64,000 nt of DNA from JAWKTM01 sp041399085 (GTDB lineage: Bacteria > Planctomycetota > Planctomycetia > Pirellulales > Pirellulaceae): the NCBI GenBank assembly GCA_041399085.1, contig JAWKTM010000015.1, positions 62,001-126,000 of the forward strand, in the 5' to 3' direction. How positions within the stretch are numbered: position 1 is the stretch's first letter; every line of letters begins with the position of its first letter. Position numbers and translations under genes: made by a program. Positions 35,490 through 46,600 of the stretch are shown here, piece by piece. Under the pieces are notes generated by a model, which saw only the letters and a program-made list of their open reading frames with translations, was not told the DNA's origin and made no database searches.

Positions 35490-36254
35490 TCAAGGTCGTG
35501 GCCCGTTGGGGTTCGTGTCGGACGAAAGCGAGGCCAGCATCACGCGCGACGGCTCGAGGCCGGGGTCGATGGCGAGCGCTTGTTGGCAAGCCGCGATGGC
35601 TTCCCGCTGCCGACCTTGTCGAGCGAGGACGGCCGCGATGTTGGAATGGGCCGCGGCGGGACCGACGACCGGCGCGAAGGCTTCGAATGCTTCCGCCGAT
35701 CGGCCAGCACCGGCTAGCGTCATTCCCAGGTTCACCTGAGCCCGTTCGTGCCGCGGCTGCTCTGCCAACGCTCGTCGCAGCCAGTGCTCCGCCTGTGCCA
35801 AGTCTCCCTGGCGATAGTAGAAGAAGCCGACGTCGTTCAGCAGATCGGCGTCGCGCGGCGTCTCGGCCAACGCCGCTTCGTATTCGCGTTTGGCGCGTGC
35901 TGGCTGGTCGAGCCGATCGTAGAGAACCGCCAGTCGGCGGGCGTAGTTTGCCGCGGCCGGATCGCTTTGTCGGGCTCGTTCGTACAATGCCGCCGCTTCG
36001 CGCCAGTGCCCGCCGGTTTCCATCGACTCGGCGGTAAGCACGCAAACCTCGGCCGCTTCCGCCGACGGGAGCGGCAGTTCGGGCGTCGTCACCTCGGGCA
36101 GCGCCGCGCCCACCTTGGGCAAAGCCGGCTTGTTCGCCGTTCCGCGAAACTTGGCACAGCCTCCGAAGCCAGCCGACAAGCCAGCCGCGACGACGATGGC
36201 AGCCGTCAGACCGCGGGGACGACTTAGCCAGAATAGATTGAAGTGGAACTTCAT
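35490..36254 (-). CDS. tadD: TadD-like TPR lipoprotein
   Basis: The 254-residue product has a lipoprotein signal (PRGLTAAIVVAAGLSAGFGG followed by Cys) and then at least four tetratricopeptide repeats: GHWREAAALYERARQSDPAA, DQPARAKREYEAALAETPRD, GDLAQAEHWLRRALAEQPRH and GRQREAIAACQQALAIDPGL. TadD proteins are outer-membrane pilotin-like lipoproteins that help place the Tad secretin. It is third in a run of three minus-strand genes starting with the secretin. Confidence 0.8.
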   Translation of the reverse strand: MKFHFNLFWLSRPRGLTAAIVVAAGLSAGFGGCAKFRGTANKPALPKVGAALPEVTTPELPLPSAEAAEVCVLTAESMETGGHWREAAALYERARQSDPAAANYARRLAVLYDRLDQPARAKREYEAALAETPRDADLLNDVGFFYYRQGDLAQAEHWLRRALAEQPRHERAQVNLGMTLAGAGRSAEAFEAFAPVVGPAAAHSNIAAVLARQGRQREAIAACQQALAIDPGLEPSRVMLASLSSDTNPNGPRP

Positions 36255-36272
36255 GTTTGCGAGTTGCCGCCT

Positions 36273-36887
36273 TTAAAACATGCCGCCCATGCCGCCACCA
36301 AAACCTCCGCCGCCCATGCCGCCGCCACCAAATCCGCCACCGTTGGCTCCGCCCCCAAAGCCACCGGCTTGTCCGCCTCGTCCGCCTTGGCCGCCAGCTC
36401 CACCGGCTCCGATGAACCCGCGGCCCACGATCGGCGCCTCCAGACCATACATCGGCTCGGCTTGAGGCCGGGCCACGATGATCCGATTCGGTTCGGCGAT
36501 GGCGTTCAGCTCCGCCAGCTTCTCGTACAACGCCATTCGTCGCGCTTCGTCCAACTGGGCGTTGCCTGATGGCTCGATCACGATCGGATAGGGGCGGGCT
36601 TCCAAACCGGCGGCGACTTGGGCCACGTGGCGATTGCCGAAGGGACTGAGCGCGGCCGCGTCGAGCTGCCATTCGTATTGGTAGAACACGAACGCGTCTT
36701 GTTCGGCTCGCTCCGCCTGGGCTTGTTGCCATTCACAGTTGAACGTGCCGGCCGGTTGCGGCACCGCTCCGGGCGGATAATCGGCACAGCGATCGACGCC
36801 CAGCGGACCGTGACCGTGTTGGCATCCCGCCAATCCGCTCAAGCCCATCAGGCACAGGGTTCGCCACTGTCGTGGAAAGGATCGCAT
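36273..36887 (-). CDS. Glycine-rich lipoprotein of the Tad locus
   Basis: ATG 36887 begins two bases after the secretin stop, so expression is probably coupled. A lipobox is seen in CLMGLSGLAG followed by Cys at about residue 21. The central part (DAFVFYQYEWQLDAAALSPF, LEARPYPIVIEPSGNAQLDE, RRMALYEKLAELNAIAEP) looks folded. The last 45 residues are nearly pure Gly/Ala/Phe/Met repeats (GGFGGGANGGGFGGGGMGGG). The position between the secretin and tadD suggests an outer-membrane accessory factor. I do not recognise the family beyond planctomycete Tad-linked hypothetical proteins. Confidence 0.75.
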   Translation of the reverse strand: MRSFPRQWRTLCLMGLSGLAGCQHGHGPLGVDRCADYPPGAVPQPAGTFNCEWQQAQAERAEQDAFVFYQYEWQLDAAALSPFGNRHVAQVAAGLEARPYPIVIEPSGNAQLDEARRMALYEKLAELNAIAEPNRIIVARPQAEPMYGLEAPIVGRGFIGAGGAGGQGGRGGQAGGFGGGANGGGFGGGGMGGGGFGGGMGGMF

Positions 36888-36889
36888 GA

Positions 36890-38896
36890 CTACTGGCTCC
36901 CATCTCGAACGTTGGTTGCGGGAACTCGAATCGGTTTCGGCGGCGGCAGCGTTTCGGCCGGAGCGAGCGGCGCGGCCAACGCCGGCTGCCCAGGCGGATC
37001 GCAACAGCATCCATAGGCATGGCCGCTGGGGCCGATGATGTGCGGGTCGTGGCAGAACTTCTCGAACTGTCGAATCCGAGCGAAGTCGGTGCGAACCGGG
37101 CTGCGAAAGTCAGTCGCTCGACGGCTTTCCAAACGATTGCCCAGGAAGAATTCGACGTCGGTCGGCTCATGCACGTCCGCGCCGGGAACGGGCGGAGTTT
37201 GGCAAGCGTCCAGCGGGTGGACTAAATCAGGCGTCACCAGCACCACCAATTCCTGCTCGCTGGCGGAGTTCCCTTTCTTGGAAAACAACGTTCCCACGAC
37301 CGGCAAGTCGCCGAACAACGGAACGCGATCGGCGTTGCCTTTCAGCGAGTTTTGCAGCAGCCCGGCGAGCGCCATGGTCTGCCCATCGCGCAGCTCGACG
37401 GTCGTGGAAAAGTTCCGCGTGTTTTGGCCCGGCACATTGGTTCCGCCGACATTCGCCGATTGAGCGTCGTCACGCGTGCTGACTTGTCCCATGACCTGCA
37501 ATCGAATCCGATCGCGATCGACGATGTACGGTACGAACTGAATCTGTACGCCGACGAATTCAAAGCTGACGCCTTGCCCGACGCCACCAAACGCCGCTTG
37601 AGCCAACGGCACGGGAAACGTATCGCCGGCTTGAAAGACCGCTGGGCGACCGTTCAACGTGGTGAGATTCGGTTCGGCCAGCGTGCGGGCATAACCGAGC
37701 GTTCGCAGGGCGTTCAGCGCTAGTCGAAAATCGGGCGTGGTGACGGCCAAGTTGCCGCCGGTGCCAGGTGCGAAGTTGCTGGACAGCAGCGAGAGGAAAC
37801 TCACGTCCGAACCGCCGATCTGCATGTCGGCGCCGATCGATCGCAGCGCGCTGCGGTTGACTTCGGCCACGGTCACTCGCAACGAAACCTGCTGTTCGCC
37901 GGGAATTTGCAGCAGGTTGACGATGCCGGCTTGTTGCAACGCGGCCGGATCGACGACGGAATCTCGCAAGGCGTCGCGGTCCTCCATCGCCAAAGGATCG
38001 CGGTCGATGAATATTTGAGAGACGGTCGTGTTGGGTTCGGCGGCGAGCGGAGAACCACCGCCGCGACCGCCGCGGGTTTGGGCCAACAACGATAGAATCT
38101 GCCCCGCTTCGATGGCGTCCTTGGCCTGCCCCTGCACGACCAATCGGTCGCTGACAATGGACAGCCGCACCATGCTGTCTGGGAACAGTTCGTTGATCTG
38201 ACGCTCCAAGTCGCTGAGCGTCGCGCGGAACGTCGGATCCTCTAGGACTCGCACCAGGTAGCTGAGGACGCGGCGGCCGTTTTCGGCCGTCGGATCATTG
38301 AACCAAGCGGTCAACACCGTCGTGCCCGGCTGGAGTCCCACGATGGCGATTTCCGTATCCGAAAGAATGTCCCATCGGGCGACTTGCTCGTCGGGGATGT
38401 ACAGCTTCACTTGCGGTTTGACGGCCCATTCGGCGAATGTCAAAATCCGAGGCCGGCCGACGATCAGGTCGAGCGTGTTTTGGGGGTCGACGATCTTTGG
38501 GACGAAACGCTGAAATTGCCGCAGTGTTTCGGCTGTCGGCGGACGCATGATCAGTTCGTCCGGCAAACCCGCTTGAAAAGGCAGTGACGATCGAGGCGCC
38601 AGGGCGGGCGAGCCGGCGTCGGGTCGAGCTAGCATCGGCGGCGTTAATTCAGGCCGAACGGGCTGAATGCCCATCGGCTCGGCGTCGAATCCGTTGGGAT
38701 TACGCGGCGCCGCCGGGCTGATCGTTCCGGGAGCGGCTGGCGGAATGGGAACCGTTTGAGCGTGGGCAGTTCGCGGCGAAAGAACCGCCAAGACGCCCGC
38801 TAGCAAGAGTCCGGGCAGGCCGGATCGGGCGAGCAGAATCGCCGGACAAGCGGCATGTTTGTGAGGCGGTTTCGTCGTGTCGGGCATAACCGGCAT
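36890..38896 (-). CDS. rcpA: Tad outer-membrane secretin RcpA/CpaC
   Basis: The 668-residue product carries a signal peptide (LARSGLPGLLLAGVLAVLSP...AHA), an N-terminal pilus-domain/BON region (DRLVVQGQAKDAIEAGQILS) and the secretin core: VSLRVTVAEVNRSALRSIGA, LAEPNLTTLNGRPAVFQAGD, FEFVGVQIQFVPYIVDRDRI and RDGQTMALAGLLQNSLK...LPVVGTLFSKKG. Secretins form the gated outer-membrane channel through which Flp pili pass. The C-terminal tail is Pro-rich and has CCCDPPG. It is the first gene of the Tad operon on the minus strand, divergent from the DUF2200 gene. Confidence 0.92.
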   Translation of the reverse strand: MPVMPDTTKPPHKHAACPAILLARSGLPGLLLAGVLAVLSPRTAHAQTVPIPPAAPGTISPAAPRNPNGFDAEPMGIQPVRPELTPPMLARPDAGSPALAPRSSLPFQAGLPDELIMRPPTAETLRQFQRFVPKIVDPQNTLDLIVGRPRILTFAEWAVKPQVKLYIPDEQVARWDILSDTEIAIVGLQPGTTVLTAWFNDPTAENGRRVLSYLVRVLEDPTFRATLSDLERQINELFPDSMVRLSIVSDRLVVQGQAKDAIEAGQILSLLAQTRGGRGGGSPLAAEPNTTVSQIFIDRDPLAMEDRDALRDSVVDPAALQQAGIVNLLQIPGEQQVSLRVTVAEVNRSALRSIGADMQIGGSDVSFLSLLSSNFAPGTGGNLAVTTPDFRLALNALRTLGYARTLAEPNLTTLNGRPAVFQAGDTFPVPLAQAAFGGVGQGVSFEFVGVQIQFVPYIVDRDRIRLQVMGQVSTRDDAQSANVGGTNVPGQNTRNFSTTVELRDGQTMALAGLLQNSLKGNADRVPLFGDLPVVGTLFSKKGNSASEQELVVLVTPDLVHPLDACQTPPVPGADVHEPTDVEFFLGNRLESRRATDFRSPVRTDFARIRQFEKFCHDPHIIGPSGHAYGCCCDPPGQPALAAPLAPAETLPPPKPIRVPATNVRDGSQ

Positions 38897-39240
38897 TCAA
38901 TCCTCGCTGGCATCCACGACTTTTCGTTCATCAAGTTCGGCAGCCAGTTGGCGCACCGCCAGACGTTGGCCGACAACTTAATGTCCGCGTGGAACGAGTC
39001 GATGAATAAACGAGCGGTCCGACCAACCATAACGATTGTATCGGTAGTTTCGGTGAGCAAACTTTTGCCGATTGGGCGACGGCTTCGCATTCGGGTTTCC
39101 GAGAAATAGAGTTCTCTCGATCATATTGAACGTAAAATTTGGGTTTCTGATGCGATGAGCAAGTTCAACGAAGCCTGATACAACGGTCGTGAGTTCCGAT
39201 CGTTTCGCCTTCTCGTCTTCTGCAACAGAACGCCAAGATC
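38897..39240. other. Divergent intergenic region
   Basis: No gene is seen between the secretin (minus) and DUF2200 (plus) genes. It should contain the Tad operon promoter. No clear -35/-10 or enhancer-type site was identified by eye. Confidence 0.4.
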
Positions 39241-39594
39241 ATGACAAAGCACCGGATTTATACGACCAGCGTCGCCAGCGTCTACGTCCACTACGTGGCC
39301 AAGGCCGAGAGAAAGGGGCGCACGAAGGCAGAAGTTGACGAGATCATTCGCTGGCTGACCGGCTATAGCCAAGTTGAGTTGCAGGAACTTCTTGACAACA
39401 AGACCGACTTTGAAACGTTCTTCGCCGAGGCGCCCGCGCTGAACGCCGCCCGCTCATCAATCAAGGGCGTGATCTGCGGCGTTCGAATCGAGGAGATTCA
39501 AGAACCGACGATGCGAGAGATTCGCTACCTGGACAAATTGATCGACGAGTTGGCCAAAGGACGACCCATGAGCAAGATCTTGCGCGAAGAGTAG
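39241..39594 (+). CDS. DUF2200 family protein
   Basis: The 117-residue product matches DUF2200 nearly end to end: HRIYTTSVASVYVHYVAKAE, RKGRTKAEVDEIIRWLTGYS, DFETFFAEAPALNAARSSIK and GVICGVRIEEIQEPTMREIR, then DKLIDELAKGRPMSKIL. This is a small cytoplasmic family common in bacteria, with a predicted DNA/protein-binding helical fold but no proven role. It stands alone on the plus strand between the Tad operon and the UvrA locus. Confidence 0.9.
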   Translation: MTKHRIYTTSVASVYVHYVAKAERKGRTKAEVDEIIRWLTGYSQVELQELLDNKTDFETFFAEAPALNAARSSIKGVICGVRIEEIQEPTMREIRYLDKLIDELAKGRPMSKILREE

Positions 39595-39669
39595 TCCCCT
39601 GTTTCGGATCGTTTGTAGCGCCTCAGCGCGACGCAAGCGTGCGAACGGCGGAGTTAAACATCTGCTCGT

Positions 39670-40716
39670 CTATCCATTCACTACCGCTGCTGAAACACCC
39701 GCCAAGTGTTCGCTGAGAAAAGCGGGCAAATCGCCGCGTTGTAAATCGCTCTCGCTGCGAAAGCGGAGTTGGATTTGGTCGCGTTGGGCGTGTTTATCAT
39801 CAAACTCTCGGTCGAAGCCGAGTTCGCTAACCCGCCCGAAGCCGATTTGGCCTTTCGGACCGGTGAGCGTCAAGTCCAACGAACCGGGGCGTTTGGTATG
39901 GAGTGTCGCCCACGGTTCCTTTTGTCCTGGCACATGCATGTGGACGAGCTGCTGATTAGTCCAGGTGAATTGACCGTTCGGAGCCGCTTCTTCCAACAAG
40001 CCACACAAGGCTTCTAATACTTCGACTTCCCAAGCGATCCGTTTGCCGTTGGGAAACCCCTTTCGCATCAAGTGCCACTTCTTGCCGAGCTTCTTCCACG
40101 GCATGTGCTCGTCCAACGTTTTGGGAGCGTCACTCGCAAAACGTTGAAAAGCCTCGACGGCGGTTTCCAAAAAGTGCCAAAAGGCGGGGCGGTCGATTTC
40201 TTCATAACCGTGCAGCCGCAATTCTATCTCCTGTAACGGTCCGCGTGTTGATTTAATTTTGATACGCGGATCGTTGCTGTAGAGTGGGATGTCATACATT
40301 TCGTTCAGCGTCTTCAATGGTAGATCAGCCCGCAGTTTCGTCGCCTGAAACGTGTTGGAGGGCACGCGAAACTTTAATTTCAGCAGCCACGTCTCTCCCG
40401 TGATCGCATGGAGAAACCAACCATAAGACTTTGTCTCCGCGGCGATCTCGACCACGCTGCGCGAGTTCCAATTGGTGTCGCTAAACGTGCCGAGTTCGTG
40501 AATGCGATCAATCACGTCGGCCAGAATTCGTCCGTCCCAACGGCACGGTTCGCCGTTGCGTCCCACGCGATCGCGCGTGTGCCAGCCGCGTCCATCTTTC
40601 TCCCACGGCATGGCCGCGTCGCCTATCACATCGGCGATCTGGAACTTGTCTTCGGTCGCTTCGGCGTGTTCTTCAGCGGAATACGTGGGACGCGGGACAT
40701 AGGGCCCGGCAGCCAA
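39670..40716 (-). CDS. C-terminal extension of the tandem UvrA protein
   Basis: This 348-residue open frame has no good start of its own; it follows directly, after a one-frame shift near 40716, from the end of the second UvrA module (GEALRRYWL then AAGPYVPRPTYSAEEH). It holds a domain not found in ordinary UvrA: DAAMPWEKDGRGWHTRDRVG, TWLLKLKFRVPSNTFQATKL, then MPWKKLGKKWHLMRKGFPNG and VEVLEALCGLLEEAAPNGQF. A repeat of the MPW-KxGxxWHxxRxG pattern suggests two copies of a small domain. I know of similar tails only on long planctomycete-type UvrA proteins. Its role is unknown. Confidence 0.65.
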   Translation of the reverse strand: MAAGPYVPRPTYSAEEHAEATEDKFQIADVIGDAAMPWEKDGRGWHTRDRVGRNGEPCRWDGRILADVIDRIHELGTFSDTNWNSRSVVEIAAETKSYGWFLHAITGETWLLKLKFRVPSNTFQATKLRADLPLKTLNEMYDIPLYSNDPRIKIKSTRGPLQEIELRLHGYEEIDRPAFWHFLETAVEAFQRFASDAPKTLDEHMPWKKLGKKWHLMRKGFPNGKRIAWEVEVLEALCGLLEEAAPNGQFTWTNQQLVHMHVPGQKEPWATLHTKRPGSLDLTLTGPKGQIGFGRVSELGFDREFDDKHAQRDQIQLRFRSESDLQRGDLPAFLSEHLAGVSAAVVNG

Positions 40717-43640
40717 TATCGGCGGAGCGCTTCACCTGTGTAAGAACGTCTGTCACTGAAACGGCTTTGCGTGGTGGCGCCTCCGACCACTTGCTCGGGC
40801 GTTCCAGCTATCACGACTTGTCCACCCGCCTCGCCAGCTTCGGGGCCCATATCAATGACCCAGTCGGCTTGTTTGATGACGTCCAAATTGTGCCGGATCA
40901 CCACCACCGTGTTGCCCAAGTCCGTTCAATCGCTGCATCACCTCGAGCAGCTTGGCCAAGTCGTCGGAAATGCAAGCCCGTCGTCGGCTCGTCGAGCAAG
41001 TAGAGCGTACGGCCTGCATTTGGTCGAGCCAACTCGGCGGCCAATTTCACACGCTGGGCTTCGCCGCCCGGACAATGTAGGGGCTGACTGGCCGAGTGAG
41101 ATAATCCAGTCCCACGTCGCACAATGTTTGAAGAATGCGTCGAATGCTGGGGATGTTCTCGAACAACTGCACGGCGTCGCCACAAGTCATTTCCAATACA
41201 TCGGAGATCGATCGGCCGTGAAACTGGATCGCCAGTGTCTCGGGGTTATACCGCTTGCCTCGACACGTCTCACATTCGACCCATACGTCGGGCAGAAAAT
41301 GCATCTCGATACACTTCTGCCCATTGCCTTCGCAATCCTCGCAGCGTCCGCCGGCTACGTTGCTGAACCGACGCGGCGCATAGCCTCGCACCTTGGCGTC
41401 GGGCAACTGGCGCGCGAATAGCTCGCGAATCTTATCGAACACGCCGGTGTAGGCAGGGTTTGATGTGGGCGAATTGCCGAGCGGCGTTTGGTCGACTCGC
41501 TGATCACTTTGTTAATATGTTCCAAGCCGCGAATCTCATCATGGCCGCCCGGCGTCAGACCTGGGCGCGGTGCAGCGTGCGAGCCAGTGTGGCATATAAC
41601 ACATCATTAACCAACGAACTCTGCGCTGCTGCCGCTGGGGCCCGTGGGGATGGCCGGGAGTGTTTCGAGTGGATGGTGACGTCGATGCCACGCAAATTGC
41701 GATGCCGAGCGTTGATAATTCGCAGCGAGTGAACTTGGTCGAGTGGCGTTGGGGCCGTCTTCGCCGTGCCGGTTGCCTTACCGTCTCTTTTCCGTTTGCC
41801 TTCTCGTTCACCTTGCCCAGCCGTCGATTGTTGGGGACGCCGGATCGATTTTTTGCCCGTTAGATACGGCCCAGTGGACGGAACCACGGCGGTGTCCGAG
41901 CTGGGTGAAGGCGAGCCGGGCGACAACTTCGCCGCCCAGTCGCCCGGCCGCTGACCGAAATCACAAATGGCGTCGCAGCCTTCGATAACTTCGCGATCAT
42001 GTTCGACCACAATTAGCGTGTTGCCCAGATCACGGAGCTTGTAAGCGCCTTTAACAACCGCGTGTTGTCCTCGCGGATGCAAGCCAATCGTCGGTTCGTC
42101 CAGAACATACAGCACGCCGCACAAGCCGCTGCCGAGTTGAAGGCTAATCGAATTCCGGCGTACCTCGTTGCCTGACAACGCCGCCGCGACAACGTCAAAT
42201 ACTCCAAACCCACATCGTTAAGAAACTGAACGCGATTGAGATCTCGCAGCAACTCGCCGGCCACCTGCCGATCGCGGGCCGCCAGTTTCCAGCCGCTAAC
42301 TTTCGGCGCTGCAATTGGCCGAGCGGCAGGCGGCAAAGCTCGTCGATCGTGCGGTTCTGAAATCGGACGGCCGAGGCAGTCGTCGCGCAGACGGCTGCCG
42401 GAACAAGTCGAGCAGTCGACCTCGCCGACGAACTGCTCTAAACTGACTCCGCAACGAAGGCGATAGCCGCGACGCTTCCTCCAAGCGCCGGATACAGCCC
42501 TTTGAACTGAAAAACGGAAGGTCGCTCCGGCCGTTTCGCCATCATTTCCCAATGTCACATCAAACCACTCGTCTCCCGCACCGCATGACCAAGGCTGATG
42601 GCGGGCCCCAAGTTGATCGAACGGCACATCCAGCGGCAGGCCCGTTCGCTTGGACAGCCGCGGCGCCAGCATCGCTTGTGACATCGGCAATGCCACATTA
42701 GGCCATTAAGCGCCAGAGCCGCTCTGGCCAGTCAACTTCGATCGCGAAGCAAAGCCGCCGGGTTAGCACCCACTTGCGTTCCCAAACCTTCGCACGACGG
42801 ACACCAACCAAGCTGACTGTTGAATGAAAGTTGTGGCGTTAGCGGCTCGAAACTGCGTCCACACGAATGTGACAAGCCAGATGCTGACTGTGTACGACGC
42901 GCTGCCAACGCAGTTCGGGCAGATCGTCCTGCGGGTAGATCGCGTGCAGCACGCCTGCCGAGCGATGTGGGTGTTCCACACCGTCAGCTATTCGCGATCG
43001 CGAGCCCGATTTGACAACGATCCGATCGACCACCACTTCCACATCGTGCTTGCGTCGGCGGTCGATCTCCGGCACTTCGTCCAGCGAATATGTTTGTCCA
43101 TCAATTCGCACGCGCGCATAGCCCGTGCCTCGCAAATCCTTCCCAATATGTCTCATACTTTTCGCCCACACTTATCTGATCGGAGCGGCCAGCATCAGAC
43201 GCGTGCCATCGTCGCTGCATAATCTTGTCGATCACCTGATCGGCCGTTTGCGTACCAACCGGCACGTCGCAGCGGGGGCAGTGTGGCGTCCCCAACCGAG
43301 CCATCAGAATCCCTTAAATAGTCATATATCTCGGTCACCGTGCCGACGGTGCTGGCGCGCATGGCCCAGGATTTTTCTGCTCGATGGCAATAGCTGGCGA
43401 AAGGCCATCAATGTGATCAACGCCGGCTTCTGCATCTGGCTCACAAATTGGCGGGCGTAACTACTGAGACTTTCCACATACCGCCGCTGCCCTTCGGCGT
43501 AAATCGTATCCATCGCAAGCGAACTTGCCGCTGCCGCTAGGTCCATGAAAACCGTCATCTTATCGCGATCAACGGTAACATCGACGCCCTTCAAATTATG
43601 TTGATGAGCGTTCTGCACGGTAATCTGTTTGCCAGATGCA
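40717..43640 (-). pseudogene. uvrA: UvrA module 2 of a tandem UvrA, multiply frameshifted
   Basis: A second UvrA-like module follows module 1. In order on the minus strand are NAHQHNLKGVDVTVDRDKMT, YAEGQRRYVESLSSYARQFV, the UvrB-contact region, VLYVLDEPTIGLHPRG with LGNTLIVVEHDREVIEGCDA, a second ATP site region, then GGRCEDCEGNGQKCIEMHFL, CETCRGKRYNPETL and GNTVVVIRHNLDVIKQADWV. The first Walker A reads MDLAAAASSLAMD instead of MGPSGSGKSSLAMD; restoring three bases (one G after ATG and two near AAGT) repairs it. More than eight frame changes occur. Confidence 0.7.
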
Positions 43641-46600
43641 CTTTTGCTGTTCAAATGCGTTCTTAGTTGGCCTTACCATTGCGCCGCGATGCGGTTTTCC
43701 GGCGCGGAGCCAGTCGACTCGTGTTGCAAGACTTTCGCCAATGCTTGGCCGGTAAGACGTTTCCATCCCGGCCAGAGTTTCAGGCGTGCCGCAAGCCACG
43801 ATCTCTCCGCCGCCGTTTCCGCCTTCCGGCCCTAAGTCGATCAGCCAATCGGCCGTCTTAATAACATCCAAGTTGTGCTCGACCACCAACACCGTGTTGC
43901 CAAGCTCAACGAAATCGTGAAGCACTTTGAGCAGCAGTTGAATATCAGCGAAGTGCAAGCCGGTGGTCGGCTCGTCCAGCAAATACAGCGTCCGGCCGGT
44001 GCCTTTCTTGATCAGTTCGCGAGCCAGTTTGATCTGCCGCGCCTCGCCGCCCGAAAGCGTTGGCGAAGGCTGCCTCGAGCTTCAAATAGTCGAGCCCCAC
44101 GTCATGCAGCGTTTGCAGCTTGTGGCTGAATGTTCGGTACGTTCTCGAACAGTTCCAACGCCTGCTGCACATCCATCTCTAACACATCGGCGATCGAGCG
44201 ATCCTTATAGCGAACCTGCACACTGCGGTTATAGCGGTGGCCTTCACACACCGGACACGTAACCTACACATCGGCCAGGAAATCCATTTCCAAACGGTTC
44301 GAGCCGTTACCTTCACACGCTTCGCAACGCCCGCCCATCACATTAAAGCTAAAGCGACCGGGCTTTGAATCCACGTCGCTTCGGAGTCGGGCAGTTGGGT
44401 GAACAACGCCGTATGTCATCGAACACTTTGATATACGTGCCTGGATTTGAGCGCGGCGTCCGACCGATCGGCGATTGGTCGATCGCAATCAATTTGTCCA
44501 AGTGTTCGAGCCCTTCGATCCGGTCGTGCAAACCCGGTTCGCCCTCGCCGCCGTTCAGACGCGCCGCAACGCTTCGCTGACCAGGATGTCGTTCACCAGG
44601 GAACTTTTGCCCGAGCCGCTGACGCCCGTCACACAAACAAAGCGCGGCCCAGCGGGATCTCCACATCGACGTGCTTCAAATTGTTGTGTGCCGCCGATCA
44701 CACGCAACACATTAGGCGACTTTGGCTACTCGCCTCGGAACCGTTCGCATTGTTCGCCGCCTCCGCCGTCGCCCGCCCGCGTCGACGCCGTCCGTTGTAA
44801 TCCGCGGTCGATTCGGCGACCATTCGTAACGTCGGCTGCGAATCCAGCGAGTCGATCTCCGCCGCTGCTTCGGCACTTCGACGCGCGGCTTCCGGCCAGA
44901 AACTGGCCCGTCACGCTGCGTTTCTCCCGGGTGCGATCTTGTCGGCCGGCCCGACCGCTACGACCTCACCGCCGCGTACGCCCGGCCCCGGCCCAAAGTC
45001 GATTATCAAATCCGCGGCCCGCATCGTGTCTTCGTCGTGCGCCTGACCACCACGACCGTGTTGCCCATGTGTATCGCGCAACCGCGCCAGCGTCGTGCCA
45101 GCAGCCGGTCGTTGTCGCGCGGATGCAAGCCAATTGACGGTTCGTCCAGAATGCGGCTAAGACGCCGACTAACCCCGATCCGATTTGCCTCGCCACGAAT
45201 CCGTTGCGATTCGCCGCCCTTCGACAGCGTCGCTGCCGTGCGGTCCAACGCCAGGTAGTCGAGCCCCACGTTCATCAGGAAACCGAGTCGGCCGCGAATC
45301 TCTTTCAACGCTTCGGCGGCGATCACCGCGCGCGTCGGATCCAGCCGCAATTCGCTGAAAAAGTCGCTGGCGTCGGCGATCGACATCCGGCAAAATTTCG
45401 CGGTACAGCGAACGCGTCGGCTGATCGGCAAACCACGGATGCACCGACGTCAGCTTCACGGCTCGCGCTCGTTGTTCAGTCGCTGGCCGCCGCAATCCGG
45501 GCAGCCCATCGACCGCATGTACTTTTCCAATTGCCGAAGCTGCGGCTTGCTTTTGCTGCCGCGATACTTGGCCAGCAACGTCGGGAACGACGCCGTCGAA
45601 TTTGCCGCCATACTTGATCGGCGAAGCCCCGCCTCGCCACTGAAACGTGATGTGTTCCTATCACCCGTGCCGTGCAACCAAAGCTGCCGCAACGGCTCGT
45701 CCAACTCGCACCACGGCGTCTCCAGCATCGTGCCAGCGGGCCAAACCCAGCTTGCGTTCCATCGTGTCGGCCACGCCTTGAAAGATGTCGCCGCCAACGT
45801 CCCATCTCTTTCCAAGGCCCGACCAGTTCGACCTGCACCGCGTTTGAACGACAGCCGCTCGTCGGGGATCAGCAGATCGGGATCAAACGAGAACAGTTGC
45901 CCCAGTCCGTCGCAGGTCACACATGCCCTGCGGGCTGTTGAAGTTGAACAACTGCGGGCTGGGCGGCTCGAAGCTGATGCCGCAAGCGCCGCAGGAATAG
46001 TCGATCGAGAACGATGTCTTCGCCGACCCTTTGTATTGGAGCCCGAAGGCAGCTTGGCACCGGCTTCATCCACGCTCGCAAATCAACGCCCTGCGCCTCT
46101 TCAACCTCCACGATCAACGAGCCGCTGCCGATCTTCGCCAGCTCGACCGACTCCGGCCAGCTGCGTTCGCAGCCCCGATTTGATCGCCAGCCGATCGACG
46201 ACCACTTCGATGTTGTGCCGCATCCGGCGATCAAGCTGCAAGTTGTCGGACAACGAATGCGTCTCGCCGTCCACACGCGCCCGCACGAATCCCTGCTTCA
46301 ACAAGTCCTCGAACAGATCCCGCCACTCGCCCTTCTGCCCGCGAATCACGGGGGCCAACACCGTGAACCGCGTCTTGTCCGGCAACTGTAAAATCCGGCG
46401 TCACAATCTGCTCGCGGCGTTTGCGACTGAATCGGCTGACCGCATTTCGGGCAAAGCCTTCGCCCACTCGCGCGAACAGCACGCGCAGAAAGTCATAAAT
46501 TTCGGTGATCGTGCCAACCGTGCTGCGCGGGTTGTTGCCCGTCGACTTTTGCGAAATCGAAATCGACGGCCGCAGCCCGGCGATGTAATCCACGTCGGGC

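Noticed and set aside
35464..36732. Minus-strand open frame of about 420 codons overlapping the TadD and Gly-rich genes
   Set aside because: It is in a different frame from two genes with lipoprotein signals and repeats, and is almost only Arg/Ser/Gly.
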